A DNA stretch of 64,000 nt from an uncultured Prevotellaceae bacterium (GCA_900320845.1 ONTS01000002.1:40949-104948), one strand, 5' to 3'. Counted from the first letter of the stretch, positions 45,466 to 55,596 are shown. The notes: generated by a model not told the origin, from the sequence alone. Numbers and translations are program-made.

Positions 45466-47220
45466 TTACTCTTGAAGTCTGAGTTTCAGTTCGTCAAGCT
45501 GTGCGGGGTCGAGCTCCGACGGTGCATCGAGCATCACGTCGCGGCCGCTGTTGTTCTTCGGGAATGCTATGCAGTCGCGTATGGTGTCCAGCCCAGCCAT
45601 GATGCTTACAAAGCGGTCGAGGCCGAAGGCGATACCTCCGTGAGGCGGTGCTCCGTAGCGGAAGGCGTTGATGAGGAAGCCGAACTGGGCCTGCGCACGC
45701 TCAGGAGTGAAACCAAGTATCTGGAACATTTTCTCCTGTAGCTGTCCGTCGTGTATACGCAGGCTGCCACCGCCCAACTCTACGCCGTTGCAGACAAAGT
45801 CGTAAGCCACGGCACGCACCTTCTCGGGAGCAGTATCCAGCAAGGGTATGTCATCGGCATTAGGCAGGGTGAAGGGGTGATGCACTGCCATGAGGCGTTG
45901 TTCTTCGTCGCTCCACTCAAAGAGAGGGAAGTCAACAATCCACAAACAGTTGAAGGTATCTTTAGGACGCAGGCCAAGACGGTCGCCCATCTCGAGTCGA
46001 AGGGTGCACAGTTGTGTCTGTGTGCGGCGCATGCTCTCGCCGGAGAGGATGAGGATGAGATCGCCGTTGTTGGCACCCATCTTCTCTTTCAGTGCCTTCC
46101 ACACCTCTTCGCCATAGAATTTGTCAATACTGCTCTTCACAGTGCCGTCTGCATTGTACTTCACGTAGACCAATCCCTTGGCTCCTACCTGCGGACGTTT
46201 CACAAAGTCGGTCAGTTGGTCGAGCTGTTTGCGAGAATATTCGGAAGCTCCGGACACACATATACCGCCAATGTAGGCTGCTTCGTCAAATACCTTGAAG
46301 TCGGCCTTGCCTTTAAAGACCTCATCCAGACGCACTAGTTCCATACCGAAGCGTGTATCGGGCTTATCGCTGCCGTAACGGTCCATTGCTTCGTGCCATG
46401 TCATGCGTGGCAGGCGCTCGGGCAACTGGTATCCGCGCACCTCTGCAAAGAGATGGCGTGCCAAGTCTTCAAAAATATTGAGCACATCGTCCTGCTCTAC
46501 GAACGACATCTCACAGTCTATCTGTGTAAACTCAGGCTGACGGTCGGCGCGCAGGTCTTCATCGCGGAAGCACTTGGCGATTTGGAAGTAGCGGTCGAAG
46601 CCTGCCACCATGAGCAGTTGCTTCAGTGTCTGCGGACTTTGGGGCAGAGCATAGAACTGTCCGGGATTCATTCGTGAGGGAACCACGAAGTCGCGTGCAC
46701 CTTCCGGTGTCGAACCGATGAGCACGGGTGTCTCCACCTCAATAAACTGACGCTGGTCGAGGAAGTTGCGTACTAATATGGTCATCCTATGTCTGAGTTC
46801 CAGATTGCTGCGCACGGCATTTCGGCGCAGGTCCAGATAACGGTAGCGCATACGCAGGTCGTCACCGCCGTCGGTTTCGTCTTCAATAATAAATGGTGGT
46901 GTTTCGCTGGTGCTGAGGATGGTCACCTTCTGCAGTGCCAGTTCAATATCGCCGGTGGGCAGATTTTCATTCTTGCTCTGGCGTTCGCGCACTTCGCCTA
47001 CCACCTGTATACAATATTCACGTCCCAGATGGTTGACAGCCTCACGCACCTGAGCGTCGCTATTGTCGTCGGCAACGAGCTGTGTGAGTCCATAGCGGTC
47101 GCGAAGGTCCACAAAGGTCATTCCACCCATGCGTCGAGTGCGCTGCACCCAGCCTGACAGGGTTACGGTTTTTCCTACATCGGGCAAGCGAAGCTCGCCG
47201 CAGGTATTTGTTCTGTACAT
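45466..47220 (-). CDS. aspS: Aspartyl-tRNA synthetase
   Basis: 584 residues from the ATG at 47220 ([11 protein letters not shown]); the longer frame starts upstream of the transcription start implied by the promoter at 47254. The anticodon-binding OB domain ([20 protein letters not shown]) leads into the class II core: motif 2 in [18 protein letters not shown] and motif 3 in [13 protein letters not shown], with a bacterial GAD insertion between. It charges tRNA-Asp. Cytoplasmic, usual bacterial length. Confidence 0.96.
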   Translation of the reverse strand: MYRTNTCGELRLPDVGKTVTLSGWVQRTRRMGGMTFVDLRDRYGLTQLVADDNSDAQVREAVNHLGREYCIQVVGEVRERQSKNENLPTGDIELALQKVTILSTSETPPFIIEDETDGGDDLRMRYRYLDLRRNAVRSNLELRHRMTILVRNFLDQRQFIEVETPVLIGSTPEGARDFVVPSRMNPGQFYALPQSPQTLKQLLMVAGFDRYFQIAKCFRDEDLRADRQPEFTQIDCEMSFVEQDDVLNIFEDLARHLFAEVRGYQLPERLPRMTWHEAMDRYGSDKPDTRFGMELVRLDEVFKGKADFKVFDEAAYIGGICVSGASEYSRKQLDQLTDFVKRPQVGAKGLVYVKYNADGTVKSSIDKFYGEEVWKALKEKMGANNGDLILILSGESMRRTQTQLCTLRLEMGDRLGLRPKDTFNCLWIVDFPLFEWSDEEQRLMAVHHPFTLPNADDIPLLDTAPEKVRAVAYDFVCNGVELGGGSLRIHDGQLQEKMFQILGFTPERAQAQFGFLINAFRYGAPPHGGIAFGLDRFVSIMAGLDTIRDCIAFPKNNSGRDVMLDAPSELDPAQLDELKLRLQE

Positions 47221-47253
47221 GATAATGATGATGTTTTGATATATTCTGACATG

Positions 47254-47261
47254 CAAAGGTA
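47254..47261 (-). promoter_or_regulatory. Bacteroidetes -7 promoter element (TACCTTTG) for aspS
   Basis: Minus-strand TACCTTTG ends 34 bp before the aspS ATG at 47220. Confidence 0.7.
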
Positions 47262-47339
47262 GGAGTTATTTACTATATAACACCTGCCTGCAAGGGTTTT
47301 ATTTTTCGTACTAAACCTGCGTCTCAACTTTATTTTCAC

Positions 47340-47347
47340 TAATTTTG
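47340..47347 (+). promoter_or_regulatory. Bacteroidetes -7 promoter element (TAATTTTG) upstream of luxS
   Basis: TAATTTTG fits TAnnTTTG and would give a leader of about 165 nt before luxS. The leader contains a 34-codon frame at 47384-47488 (starts MASTTLQNTYGQMHFSYE) that may be a leader ORF or chance. Confidence 0.5.
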
Positions 47348-47518
47348 TCGGCATCATTTGTCAATAAGTCCAGCTGATGGGGCATGGCAAGCACAACACT
47401 TCAGAACACCTATGGACAGATGCACTTCAGCTACGAGGCAGACACGCTGCCGTGGAAGCATACTACAAGCCATGCTCTACTGCTATAAAGTTGCATATAA
47501 TAAATCATCTACATCATT

Positions 47519-48013
47519 ATGGAAGTAATACAAAGTTTCACCATCGACCACACACATCTGAAGCCGGGCATTTACGTTTCGCGCGAAGACAAGAGTTTCA
47601 CCACTTTCGACCTGCGCATCACCGAGCCAAACAAGGAACCTGCTGTGGCACCGGCTGCCATTCACAGCATGGAACATCTCATGGCAACATGGTTTCGCAA
47701 CAGTGAGGTGAAGGACGATGTAGTCTATGTGGGTCCAATGGGTTGTCTCACAGGCATGTATGTCATCATGACAGGCACCTATAACGTCGAAGATATGCGC
47801 CGTCTGACCATAGAATGTCTGCAATGGATTCTCACCCAAGAACACGTGCCCGCTACTGAGCCTCAAACATGTGGCAACTATCTGCTGCACGACCTGCCCA
47901 TGTGCAAGTGGGAAAGTGAGCGCTATCTCCACCGTCTGCAAGACGACTTCCACTGCGAATACAGCAAGCTGCAGATAACCCTTGACGACGGCATGGTGTT
48001 TGCTGACGCATAA
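47519..48013 (+). CDS. luxS: S-ribosylhomocysteine lyase LuxS
   Basis: 164 residues. The metal ligands H49 and H53 lie in HSMEH with E52 as the general base, C118 is in TCGNY, and the catalytic C76 is in GPMGCLTGMY. LuxS cleaves S-ribosylhomocysteine to homocysteine and the AI-2 precursor in the methyl cycle. Cytoplasmic. No Pfs/MTAN gene lies next to it in this window. Length is typical. Confidence 0.96.
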   Translation: MEVIQSFTIDHTHLKPGIYVSREDKSFTTFDLRITEPNKEPAVAPAAIHSMEHLMATWFRNSEVKDDVVYVGPMGCLTGMYVIMTGTYNVEDMRRLTIECLQWILTQEHVPATEPQTCGNYLLHDLPMCKWESERYLHRLQDDFHCEYSKLQITLDDGMVFADA

Positions 48014-48211
48014 CCTCATCACGCCCCGACTGAAGCAACACCATCCCCACCATGTGGCATGAATATTCAATGTTCGGAAGATTAAGGGAAGACGGGTTAC
48101 ATAAAGTGAGATAGGTTTCGGACGACAATTACTACTGACCGAGAGAAAAGTAGTTCATAACTAAAACGTCAAAACTTTCCCCTATTCTCTGCTTACAATC
48201 CAAATAATGTG

Positions 48212-48219
48212 TATCTTTG
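48212..48219 (+). promoter_or_regulatory. Bacteroidetes -7 promoter element (TATCTTTG)
   Basis: TATCTTTG lies 34 bp before the ATG at 48254; this also argues against a longer start at 48209. Confidence 0.7.
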
Positions 48220-48253
48220 CAGTTGGAAACATTCATATCAAAATAACACGACT

Positions 48254-48643
48254 ATGAAGAAGATTACCATTCTGTTCACGCTGGTCATGCTGTTTGCCCT
48301 CACTGCTACAGCACAGAAGACAGCTCAGATTAAGTTTGACAAGACTTCACACAATTTTGGTACTTTCTCCACCAAGAATCCTGTGCAGAAGTGCACTTTT
48401 ACTTTTAAGAATGTGGGCACCGCTCCCTTGGTTATCCACCAAGCAATAGCCAGCTGCGGCTGCACCGTACCGGCATACACCAAGACACCGATAGCTCCCG
48501 GTGCATCAGGCAAGGTGGATGTAACCTTCAACGGTACTGGACGTTTCGACAAACACATCAAGAAGGTCATCACCGTATACACCAATGGCTCACCGGAGAC
48601 AGTGCGTCTCACCATCGAGGGAGACATGGTGGAGGAGAAATAA
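48254..48643 (+). CDS. Secreted DUF1573 protein
   Basis: 129 residues. Signal peptide MKKITILFTLVMLFALTATA, then one Ig-like DUF1573 domain: IKFDKTSHNFGTF, CTFTFKNVGTAPLVIHQA, ASCGCTVPAY and GKVDVTFNGTG. Such domains are common in Bacteroidetes periplasmic and surface proteins, with unknown roles. Own promoter and terminator, so monocistronic. Confidence 0.88.
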   Translation: MKKITILFTLVMLFALTATAQKTAQIKFDKTSHNFGTFSTKNPVQKCTFTFKNVGTAPLVIHQAIASCGCTVPAYTKTPIAPGASGKVDVTFNGTGRFDKHIKKVITVYTNGSPETVRLTIEGDMVEEK

Positions 48644-48666
48644 CACCACCATCAACACCACACTAC

Positions 48667-48705
48667 AAGCGGAAGAAGCACCAAACTTCTTCCGCTTTGT
48701 TTATA
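48667..48705 (+). terminator. Terminator after the DUF1573 gene
   Basis: A perfect 12-bp stem (48667-48678, aagcggaagaag, with 48686-48697) with a 7-nt loop, followed by a T-rich tract (tgttta). Confidence 0.88.
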
Positions 48706-48964
48706 CTTGCTTACCCCAAGGACCTGTTCAGTCTTGTTAAACATGGAGAACAGCGAGCCGCCGAGTATTGCTTCAGGGCTCCATGAATGTGCAAGATACA
48801 GTTCACGTTTCGCCCAACCCGAAGCCAAAGTCGTCGACTTTGGCTTGTAACGATTCCCCGAACGCTTACCGAAAGTTGAGTGATTGGACGGCAAAATCAG
48901 TGATTTTGGTGACCAATATCGGTGATTTTGTCTTTCTGTTGTGCGCCAACAGCGAAATCATCGG
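48706..48964. other. Intergenic region with palindrome and short repeats
   Basis: No gene is supported. It holds the palindrome at 48822-48846 and, near 48898-48936, a degenerate direct repeat (tcagtgattttg and tcggtgattttg). Confidence 0.45.
48822..48846. repeat. Dispersed palindrome, copy 2
   Basis: Two perfectly complementary 12-base arms around a central T at 48834. The core CCAAAGTCGTCGACTTTGG is identical to that at 31333-31353. Confidence 0.8.
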
Positions 48965-49007
48965 GTAAAATAAAGGATGTGACAATCGTTGTTTTGCCAC
49001 ATCCTTA
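48965..49007 (-). terminator. Terminator after the DUF3078 gene
   Basis: Nine-base stem aaggatgtg (48973-48981) with cacatcctt (48998-49006), 16-nt loop, followed on the minus strand by tattttac. It lies 36 bp after the stop at 49043. Confidence 0.7.
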
Positions 49008-49042
49008 CATATCTTATATAGCTTGCGAATTTTCACCTGTAT

Positions 49043-50311
49043 TCAGAACGAATAGGCGAAGCCCACTGACAGGAATTCTTTAAACTGCCAATAACCATGG
49101 TGTCCGTCGCGCTTCACGCCATCGTCGAAACGTGGATAGAGGAAAAGGTTGGACGAGATGAAGCGGTTGAACTTAAAGGCGATGGTATTTTCCCATTCCA
49201 GTTCTGCCTTCTTGTATGTAGTAAAGCCGTAGAGGCGTGTCTTCCACGATATCATATCGGAGAATTTCCACTCCAGATCGACGGTAAACTGCGAACCTTT
49301 GTCATGCAACATGCGCTTGCCAGGCTTCAGTCCGTAGCGCGTGGCGAGCTCGGGGCGCCGCACATAGCGGAAATTGTAGGCTATCGGTGCCAGGTGGATG
49401 GTTCCTTTCAGTCGCTTGTTGAACGCCTCGACGGTGTAGTCCATACCAAGCGAGAGGTTGAGGTTGAACGGAGCGAAGAAGCAGGAGTACACCATGGGGT
49501 CATTAGTCTTGTAGCCACGGTAGAACTGTGTGTAAGCCAGCGCCTGAAGGGTGTAGTACCAGCGCTTGGTGGCTTGCAGTCCGAGCTTGCCCGTATAGCG
49601 TATGAGGTCTTCGGAGGTCTTGATGCGGTGCAGACTGTCGCTGCGCGAGTGTATGAATCCGAGCTTCATCTCCAGCTTGTTGTCCCACTTCACCTTCTGC
49701 TTGTTGTTGTAGTTGGCTTGCATGGTGATGCTTGCCAGGGCTGAGTAGTTGCTCTCTCCACCCTTATACCAGTTGCCCGACACGGAGTTTTGCAGGAATT
49801 GCAGGTAGTAGTCACCACTGATGGTCCAGAAGTTTGGTTTCTTCACGAGCACTTCCACATCGTCAGCTCCTGGTTCTATGATAGAGTGGTTGCCTGTGTC
49901 TACAAGGGGGGCATCGGCTATGAGGGGCTTGTCGATGGCAGCGCCTATGCCCTGCACGTTGCGCAGGCTACTCTCGTCGTTGCCTACCGCCTCGGGATGG
50001 CGCAGATACATGTCGAGCAGCTGGCGCGCCACATCCTGTCGCATAGTGCCCGAGGCAGTCTCATGCAGCGACAGCATGGTGTGGATGGGACCATGGTAGT
50101 AGGTGAAGGGCGAAAAGAGCATGAAGTTCTCCACCTCGCTGAGTCCCGACTGTCGTGACGAGGCCACATGGCTGGTGTCGATGCGCATTTGCGACACATG
50201 CAACGAGTCGAGGTAGGCACGTACAAGGGGCGAAGTGCCGCGAACGACGGACTGTGCCGACACGGTAAGCGTTGTGCATAGGGCGAACAAGACAAAAAAG
50301 ATGCGTTTCAT
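49043..50311 (-). CDS. DUF3078 outer-membrane protein
   Basis: 422 residues. Signal peptide MKRIFFVLFALCTTLTVSA; a helical N-terminal region; then from about residue 165 a beta-barrel-like region of alternating residues (FWTISGDYYLQFLQNSVSGN, WYKGGESNYSALASITMQAN, KWDNKLEMKLGF) ending in FLSVGFAYSF with a terminal aromatic, as for outer-membrane barrels. This matches Bacteroidetes DUF3078 proteins. Function unknown; likely an outer-membrane channel or structural protein. A GACCTTTG sequence at about 50340 is an imperfect promoter match. Confidence 0.85.
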   Translation of the reverse strand: MKRIFFVLFALCTTLTVSAQSVVRGTSPLVRAYLDSLHVSQMRIDTSHVASSRQSGLSEVENFMLFSPFTYYHGPIHTMLSLHETASGTMRQDVARQLLDMYLRHPEAVGNDESSLRNVQGIGAAIDKPLIADAPLVDTGNHSIIEPGADDVEVLVKKPNFWTISGDYYLQFLQNSVSGNWYKGGESNYSALASITMQANYNNKQKVKWDNKLEMKLGFIHSRSDSLHRIKTSEDLIRYTGKLGLQATKRWYYTLQALAYTQFYRGYKTNDPMVYSCFFAPFNLNLSLGMDYTVEAFNKRLKGTIHLAPIAYNFRYVRRPELATRYGLKPGKRMLHDKGSQFTVDLEWKFSDMISWKTRLYGFTTYKKAELEWENTIAFKFNRFISSNLFLYPRFDDGVKRDGHHGYWQFKEFLSVGFAYSF

Positions 50312-50776
50312 TGACAGTCGGAAAATTGGTATGCTGCAAAGGTCGCAATAAATTTTACTACTCCACTAATCACTACTTGAATTTTATTGGGTGAGCATTA
50401 TTTTGTCTCTTCTCCCCCACTGCTTAACGTTGCCACTCGAGGCATAGCCAGACTGCTGTCCACTGGCTCTGTACCGCCACACAAGCGCTCCCATTTTCAC
50501 CCATCCGAGTATGCAACATTCTGCCGCAGCACAGCAACATGAAAGAATATCATGCTCAAATTTTCGGTTTTGCGATATTCTTACTATCTTTGCAAGCTAC
50601 TCTATATATCATGGTGACAGTGTGCGATAGTTTTGGCACAATTATTGTAGTAATAATGTGTTGAAATATTAGTCACACCGTTCCTTTTCTGCATGCATTC
50701 ACTTGCCGTCGACTCATGCGTACGTCTATCGGCACCGCAAAGGGGAACTGTTTACCACCTCTTTTTACTAAACGAT
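50312..50776. other. Divergent intergenic region with lon promoter and leader
   Basis: Between the DUF3078 and lon starts. The lon -7 element is at 50585-50592; the stretch 50380-50540 has no feature I can support. The lon frame stays open back to 50693, but the ATG at 50777 is preferred. Confidence 0.5.
50585..50592 (+). promoter_or_regulatory. Bacteroidetes -7 promoter element (TATCTTTG) for lon
   Basis: TATCTTTG fits TAnnTTTG. The leader to the lon start would be about 180 nt. No heat-shock-type element was recognised. Confidence 0.65.
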
Positions 50777-53242
50777 ATGAACGCTGATAAAAATCCTTCT
50801 ATACAGATGATAGCCGACTTTGACGGCGACGTGAGTCAACTATTTTCCCATGATCTTTCAGGCGAAGTACCTATCCTTGCCACACGCAACATGGTATTGT
50901 TCCCTGGCATCATTGCGCCCATACTTGTGGGACGCTCGGAGAGCATGAACTTGGTGCGACACTTGGAAAAACATCCCAACACCATATTTGCCATCGTGTG
51001 CCAACGTGATGCAAACACCGAGCGTCCGTCAGCGAAAGACCTGCATGAGTACGGCGTGTATGCCAAACTAATCCGCACCCTGGATCTGCCAGGCTCCGGT
51101 CGCCACACAACGGCTATAGTACAAGGTCTGGGACGTTGCCGCATTGAAAAGGTAACACAAGGAAGAGCATACCTGAAGGGCATGGCGCACTCTGAACCGG
51201 AGATGTTTGACAACAGCAACGACCTCGAACTGGTGACAGCCATCGATGATCTAAAGAACAACTCGGCTCAGTTTATCGCCACCAATGAAGAGATGCCCGA
51301 CGAAATCATGTTCGCCCTGCACAACATTGAAAACGATGTCATAGCCGTCAACTTCATCTGCAGCAACATGCCATTCTCCGTGGAGGACAAGGCGCGCCTG
51401 CTCTCCATGCCCTCGCTGAAAGACAGGGTGTTTGAAACGCTCAAAGTGCTCAATAAAGAGATGCAGCTGCTGAAACTGAAACAGAACATACGCTCCAAGA
51501 CCCGCGAAGACATTGACGAGCAACAGAAAGAATACTTCCTGCAACAACAGCTCAAGAACATACGCGCCGAGCTGGGTAACGGCGAAGGTACCGCTGAAAA
51601 AGCTGACCTCACCGAGAAAGCCGCCACGAAAAAGTGGTCGGATGAAGTGGCAGCCATTTTCAAAAAGGAGATGGACAAGCTGGAGTTGCTCAATCCTCAA
51701 AGCCCTGACTACAGCCTGCAGGTCAACTATCTGCAGACATTGGTGAGCTTGCCCTGGAACGAGTATACCGACGACGACCTCAGCATACAGCGTGCACGGC
51801 GCGTACTCGACCAAGACCACTACGGAATGGAGAAGGTGAAGGAGCGCATTTTAGAATATATCGCCGTGCTCTCATTGCGCAAAAACCTCAAGTCTCCCAT
51901 CCTCTGCCTCTACGGAGCGCCCGGTGTGGGCAAGACATCGCTGGGAAAGAGCATCGCTCGTGCCCTGAAGCGCAGATATGTGCGCGTTAGCCTAGGCGGA
52001 GTGCACGACGAGAGCGAGATACGCGGACACAGACGCACATACATAGGAGCAATGCCCGGACGCATCATCAAGTCGATACAGAAGGCAGGCTCGTCCAATC
52101 CCGTCTTCATCCTCGATGAGATAGACAAGGTTACACAGCAGACCATCAACGGCGACCCTGCCTCGGCACTGCTGGAGGTGCTCGACCCCGAACAGAACAA
52201 CGCCTTCCATGACAACTATCTAGATGTGGACTACGACCTGTCGCAAGTGCTTTTCATTGCCACCGCCAACGACTTGACCACCATACCGCGCCCGTTGCTT
52301 GATCGTATGGAACTTATTGAGGTGAGCGGATACACCACAGAGGAGAAGATAGAGATAGCCCGTCGCCATCTGGTGCCTAAGCAAATGGACAACACGGGTA
52401 TAAACACCCTCAACCCACGTCCAAGCATCAACAAAAGCGCCATAGAACGCATCATAGAACAGTACACACGCGAGAGCGGTGTGCGACAGCTGGAGAAGCA
52501 AATCAATAAGACATTCCGCAAGATAGCTTTCCATGAAGTGTCACACGACGAGGAAGACAATTCACTAAAGGTAACTGCAAAGAACCTGGAGCTCTTCCTT
52601 GGCAAACCACCCTACTACCGCGACATCTACCAAGGCAACGACTATGCAGGCGTGGTGACAGGATTGGCGTGGACAAGCGTAGGAGGTGAGATTCTGTTCA
52701 TTGAGACCTCGCTCAGCAAGAGCAAAGCTGGCAAACTGACGGTGACCGGCAACCTGGGCGACGTGATGAAAGAGAGCGCCACCATTGCTCTGGAGTACGT
52801 CAAAGCACATGCCGAGACGCTGAACATAGACTACCGCATTTTCGACCAGTGGAACATCCATATCCACGTGCCTGAAGGTGCCACACCGAAAGACGGTCCC
52901 TCAGCAGGTATCACCATTGCCACGTCCATTGCATCGGCACTCACACAACGCAAGGTGAGAGTCAAGACCGCAATGACCGGCGAGATAACACTGCGTGGAA
53001 AGGTGCTGCCTGTAGGCGGAATAAAAGAGAAAATACTTGCCGCCAAGCGCGCCGGCATCGTAGACATCGTACTGTCGAATGCCAACCGCAAAGACATTGA
53101 AGAAATTCCCCAGGAATATCTCAAAGGTGTCTGCTTCCACTATGTGGACGATGTGCACGACGTGTGGAACTTCGCCCTGACCGACGAACTGGTCAACAAT
53201 CCTATTAACTTCACCATAGAGCCCTCAACGTCTGTAAAATGA
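50777..53242 (+). CDS. lon: ATP-dependent protease Lon
   Basis: 821 residues from the ATG at 50777, which starts just ahead of the Lon N-terminal domain (VPILATRNMVLFPGIIAPI). The AAA+ module has Walker A LYGAPGVGKTSLG and Walker B FILDEIDK. The protease domain carries the Ser-Lys dyad: S in KDGPSAGITIA and K in VGGIKEKILAAKRAG. It degrades misfolded and regulatory proteins in the cytoplasm. First gene of an operon with tgt (overlap of 4 bases) and lptG. Confidence 0.95.
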   Translation: MNADKNPSIQMIADFDGDVSQLFSHDLSGEVPILATRNMVLFPGIIAPILVGRSESMNLVRHLEKHPNTIFAIVCQRDANTERPSAKDLHEYGVYAKLIRTLDLPGSGRHTTAIVQGLGRCRIEKVTQGRAYLKGMAHSEPEMFDNSNDLELVTAIDDLKNNSAQFIATNEEMPDEIMFALHNIENDVIAVNFICSNMPFSVEDKARLLSMPSLKDRVFETLKVLNKEMQLLKLKQNIRSKTREDIDEQQKEYFLQQQLKNIRAELGNGEGTAEKADLTEKAATKKWSDEVAAIFKKEMDKLELLNPQSPDYSLQVNYLQTLVSLPWNEYTDDDLSIQRARRVLDQDHYGMEKVKERILEYIAVLSLRKNLKSPILCLYGAPGVGKTSLGKSIARALKRRYVRVSLGGVHDESEIRGHRRTYIGAMPGRIIKSIQKAGSSNPVFILDEIDKVTQQTINGDPASALLEVLDPEQNNAFHDNYLDVDYDLSQVLFIATANDLTTIPRPLLDRMELIEVSGYTTEEKIEIARRHLVPKQMDNTGINTLNPRPSINKSAIERIIEQYTRESGVRQLEKQINKTFRKIAFHEVSHDEEDNSLKVTAKNLELFLGKPPYYRDIYQGNDYAGVVTGLAWTSVGGEILFIETSLSKSKAGKLTVTGNLGDVMKESATIALEYVKAHAETLNIDYRIFDQWNIHIHVPEGATPKDGPSAGITIATSIASALTQRKVRVKTAMTGEITLRGKVLPVGGIKEKILAAKRAGIVDIVLSNANRKDIEEIPQEYLKGVCFHYVDDVHDVWNFALTDELVNNPINFTIEPSTSVK

Positions 53243-54366
53243 CATTCCAAATAGAACACGAAGACCCACACTCCGACGCACGCAGTGGCATCATCACCAC
53301 CGCCCACGGACAGATAGAGACACCCATCTTCATGCCCGTCGGCACCTGCGGAGCTGTGAAAGGCGTACATTTTGAGGAACTGCGCTCGCAGATAGGGGCA
53401 CAGATTATTCTCGGAAACACTTACCACCTGTACCTCAGACCTGGACTAGACATCCTGCGACAAGCTGGAGGACTGCATAAGTTCAACTCCTGGGACCGCC
53501 CGATACTGACCGACTCGGGCGGCTTTCAGGTATTCTCACTCACTGGCATCAGGAAACTGACCGATGAGGGATGCCACTTCCAGAGCCACATAGACGGCTC
53601 ACGCCACCTCTTCACGCCCGAAAATGTCATCGACACCGAGCGAATCATCGGTGCCGACATCATGATGGCATTCGACGAATGTCCTCCTGGACAGAGCGAC
53701 AAGGCCTATGCCGAGCGCAGCCTGCGACTCACACAACAGTGGCTCGACAGATGTATCAGTCAAATGGAGAAGACCCAGCCCCTTTACGGCTACGAACAGA
53801 GTCTGTTCCCCATCGTTCAGGGCTGCACTTATAAAGACCTGCGACGCGAGGCTGCCCGCCACGTGGCACAGAAAGGTGCCGACGGCAATGCCATCGGAGG
53901 TCTTGCTGTGGGAGAACCCACCGAGGTAATGTACGAAATGATTGAAGAGGTGAACGCCATATTGCCCCACAACAAGCCGCGTTACCTCATGGGCGTAGGC
54001 ACACCGCAGAACATTCTTGAAGCCATCAGCCGAGGAGTCGACATGTTCGACTGCGTGATGCCCACACGAAACGGACGCAATGCCACACTGTTCACCTATG
54101 AGGGAACAATGAACATGCGCAACAAGAAATGGGAGAACGACTTTAGCCCCATCGATGCTGACGGATGCGACATCGACCGCATACACACCAAGGCATATTT
54201 GCACCATCTGTTCAAGGCACAGGAGCTGCTCGCCATGCAGATAGCCAGCATACACAACCTGGCTTTCTACCTGAGACTGGTGAAAGACGCACGCAGACAT
54301 ATCGAACAGGGCGACTTCATGTCGTGGAAGGACGAGGTAATACTCCGACTGGGACAAAGACGCTGA
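53239..54366 (+). CDS. tgt: Queuine tRNA-ribosyltransferase (Tgt) lacking the usual zinc cysteines
   Basis: 375 residues. The ATG overlaps the lon stop (ATGA). Catalytic parts are present: ILTDSGGFQVFSL (active-site Asp), MAFDECPPG, and FDCVMPTRNGRNATLF with the second Asp. It exchanges G34 of tRNAs for a queuosine precursor. In the C-terminal part, where a C-x-C-x2-C zinc site normally precedes the R-A-Y-L helix, this protein reads PIDADGCDIDRIHTKAYLHH, with one Cys only; the later HNLAFY histidine is kept. Zinc binding is therefore doubtful. I believe other Bacteroidetes Tgt proteins share this loss, but that needs a search. Confidence 0.93.
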   Translation: MTFQIEHEDPHSDARSGIITTAHGQIETPIFMPVGTCGAVKGVHFEELRSQIGAQIILGNTYHLYLRPGLDILRQAGGLHKFNSWDRPILTDSGGFQVFSLTGIRKLTDEGCHFQSHIDGSRHLFTPENVIDTERIIGADIMMAFDECPPGQSDKAYAERSLRLTQQWLDRCISQMEKTQPLYGYEQSLFPIVQGCTYKDLRREAARHVAQKGADGNAIGGLAVGEPTEVMYEMIEEVNAILPHNKPRYLMGVGTPQNILEAISRGVDMFDCVMPTRNGRNATLFTYEGTMNMRNKKWENDFSPIDADGCDIDRIHTKAYLHHLFKAQELLAMQIASIHNLAFYLRLVKDARRHIEQGDFMSWKDEVILRLGQRR

Positions 54367-54404
54367 ACAAAAAAACAAGTCTAAACAACAAACAACGAAG
54401 AAGC

Positions 54405-55529
54405 ATGAAGATAAAACGGCCATCCATACCCTCCAATAGGCTGTTGAAAAAGCTTGACTGGTACATCATACGCAAGTTTATAGGTACCTATATCTTCTCC
54501 ATTGTACTCATCATCACTATCGCTATTGTCTTCGACGTGAACGAGAACCTTGCCAAGTTCACCCAGTATCACGCACCGATGAAAGCCATAGTGACGGAGT
54601 ACTATGCCAACTTCGTGCCTTATTTCGCCAACCTCTTCAGCCCGCTGTTTGTTTTCATCGCTGTCATCTTCTTCACCTCCAAGCTGGCAGGCAATTCCGA
54701 AATCATCTCTATGCTCGCAGCCGGCGTGTCATTCAAGCGCCTGTTGAGGCCCTACATGGTGTCGTGTGCGCTGATAGCCCTCCTCTCATTCTACCTCGGT
54801 GCCTACGTCATACCCCACGGAACGGTGATACGGCAGAACTTTGAGGCTACGTACAAGAACAAGGCACGCAACACCGCTGCCGAAAACGTGCTGCTATGGG
54901 TGGGTAAAGGGGTAATAGCCTATATGCAATACTATGACGACGAGCGCAAATGCGGTTACGGATTCTGTCTGGATAAGTTCGAAAACAAGAAGCTCATCAG
55001 CCACATGACGGCGCAAGAGATACAATACGACACCATCGCCGACGGAAAATATCACTGGAAAGCAAAGAACTGGAAGATACGCACACTGAAAGGCCTGCAC
55101 GAAAAGATTACTGAAGGTACGGAAAGGGACACGATGATACACATTGAGCCCTCCGACCTCATCTATTCGAAGGGACAACAGGAGACACTCACCAGCCCTC
55201 AGCTCAGCGAATATATCTCTAGGCAGCTCGAACGCGGCTCAGGCAACGTCGTGCAGTATCAGGTGGAGTACCACAAGCGCATCGCTTCGTCGCTGGCGGC
55301 TTTCATTTTGACCATCATCGGTGCCTCACTATCAGCACACAAGCGCAAAGGTGGCATGGGACTCTACCTGGGCATAGGACTGGTGCTGTCATTCCTCTAC
55401 ATCATGCTGCAGACAGTGTCGAGCACCTTTGCCGTGAATGGGGGTTGGCCACCCATACTGGCGGCATGGTTGCCCAATATCATATACATACCTATAGCAT
55501 ACTTCTGCTATCGTAAGGCCCCCAACTGA
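54405..55529 (+). CDS. lptG: LptF/LptG-family permease
   Basis: 374 residues from the ATG at 54405; the frame is open back into tgt but that part is not protein-like. It has the YjgP/YjgQ fold: an N-terminal helix pair (LDWYIIRKFIGTYIFSIVLI), segments near 55-80 and 95-120, a periplasmic domain (about 150-270), and three C-terminal segments (SSLAAFILTIIGASLSAHKR, GIGLVLSFLYIMLQ, WLPNIIYIPIAYF). It extracts lipopolysaccharide from the inner membrane with LptB. F and G are hard to tell apart by sequence in Bacteroidetes. Third gene of the lon operon. Confidence 0.85.
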   Translation: MKIKRPSIPSNRLLKKLDWYIIRKFIGTYIFSIVLIITIAIVFDVNENLAKFTQYHAPMKAIVTEYYANFVPYFANLFSPLFVFIAVIFFTSKLAGNSEIISMLAAGVSFKRLLRPYMVSCALIALLSFYLGAYVIPHGTVIRQNFEATYKNKARNTAAENVLLWVGKGVIAYMQYYDDERKCGYGFCLDKFENKKLISHMTAQEIQYDTIADGKYHWKAKNWKIRTLKGLHEKITEGTERDTMIHIEPSDLIYSKGQQETLTSPQLSEYISRQLERGSGNVVQYQVEYHKRIASSLAAFILTIIGASLSAHKRKGGMGLYLGIGLVLSFLYIMLQTVSSTFAVNGGWPPILAAWLPNIIYIPIAYFCYRKAPN

Positions 55530-55596
55530 CAACCTTCACCTGATATCCCAAAGCAAGTGTTATCCATCAACACTATCCTCTTTCCATTCTAAAACT

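Noticed and set aside
48706-48964. Plus-strand frame near 48768-48968
   Set aside because: It runs through the palindrome and degenerate repeats; no protein texture.
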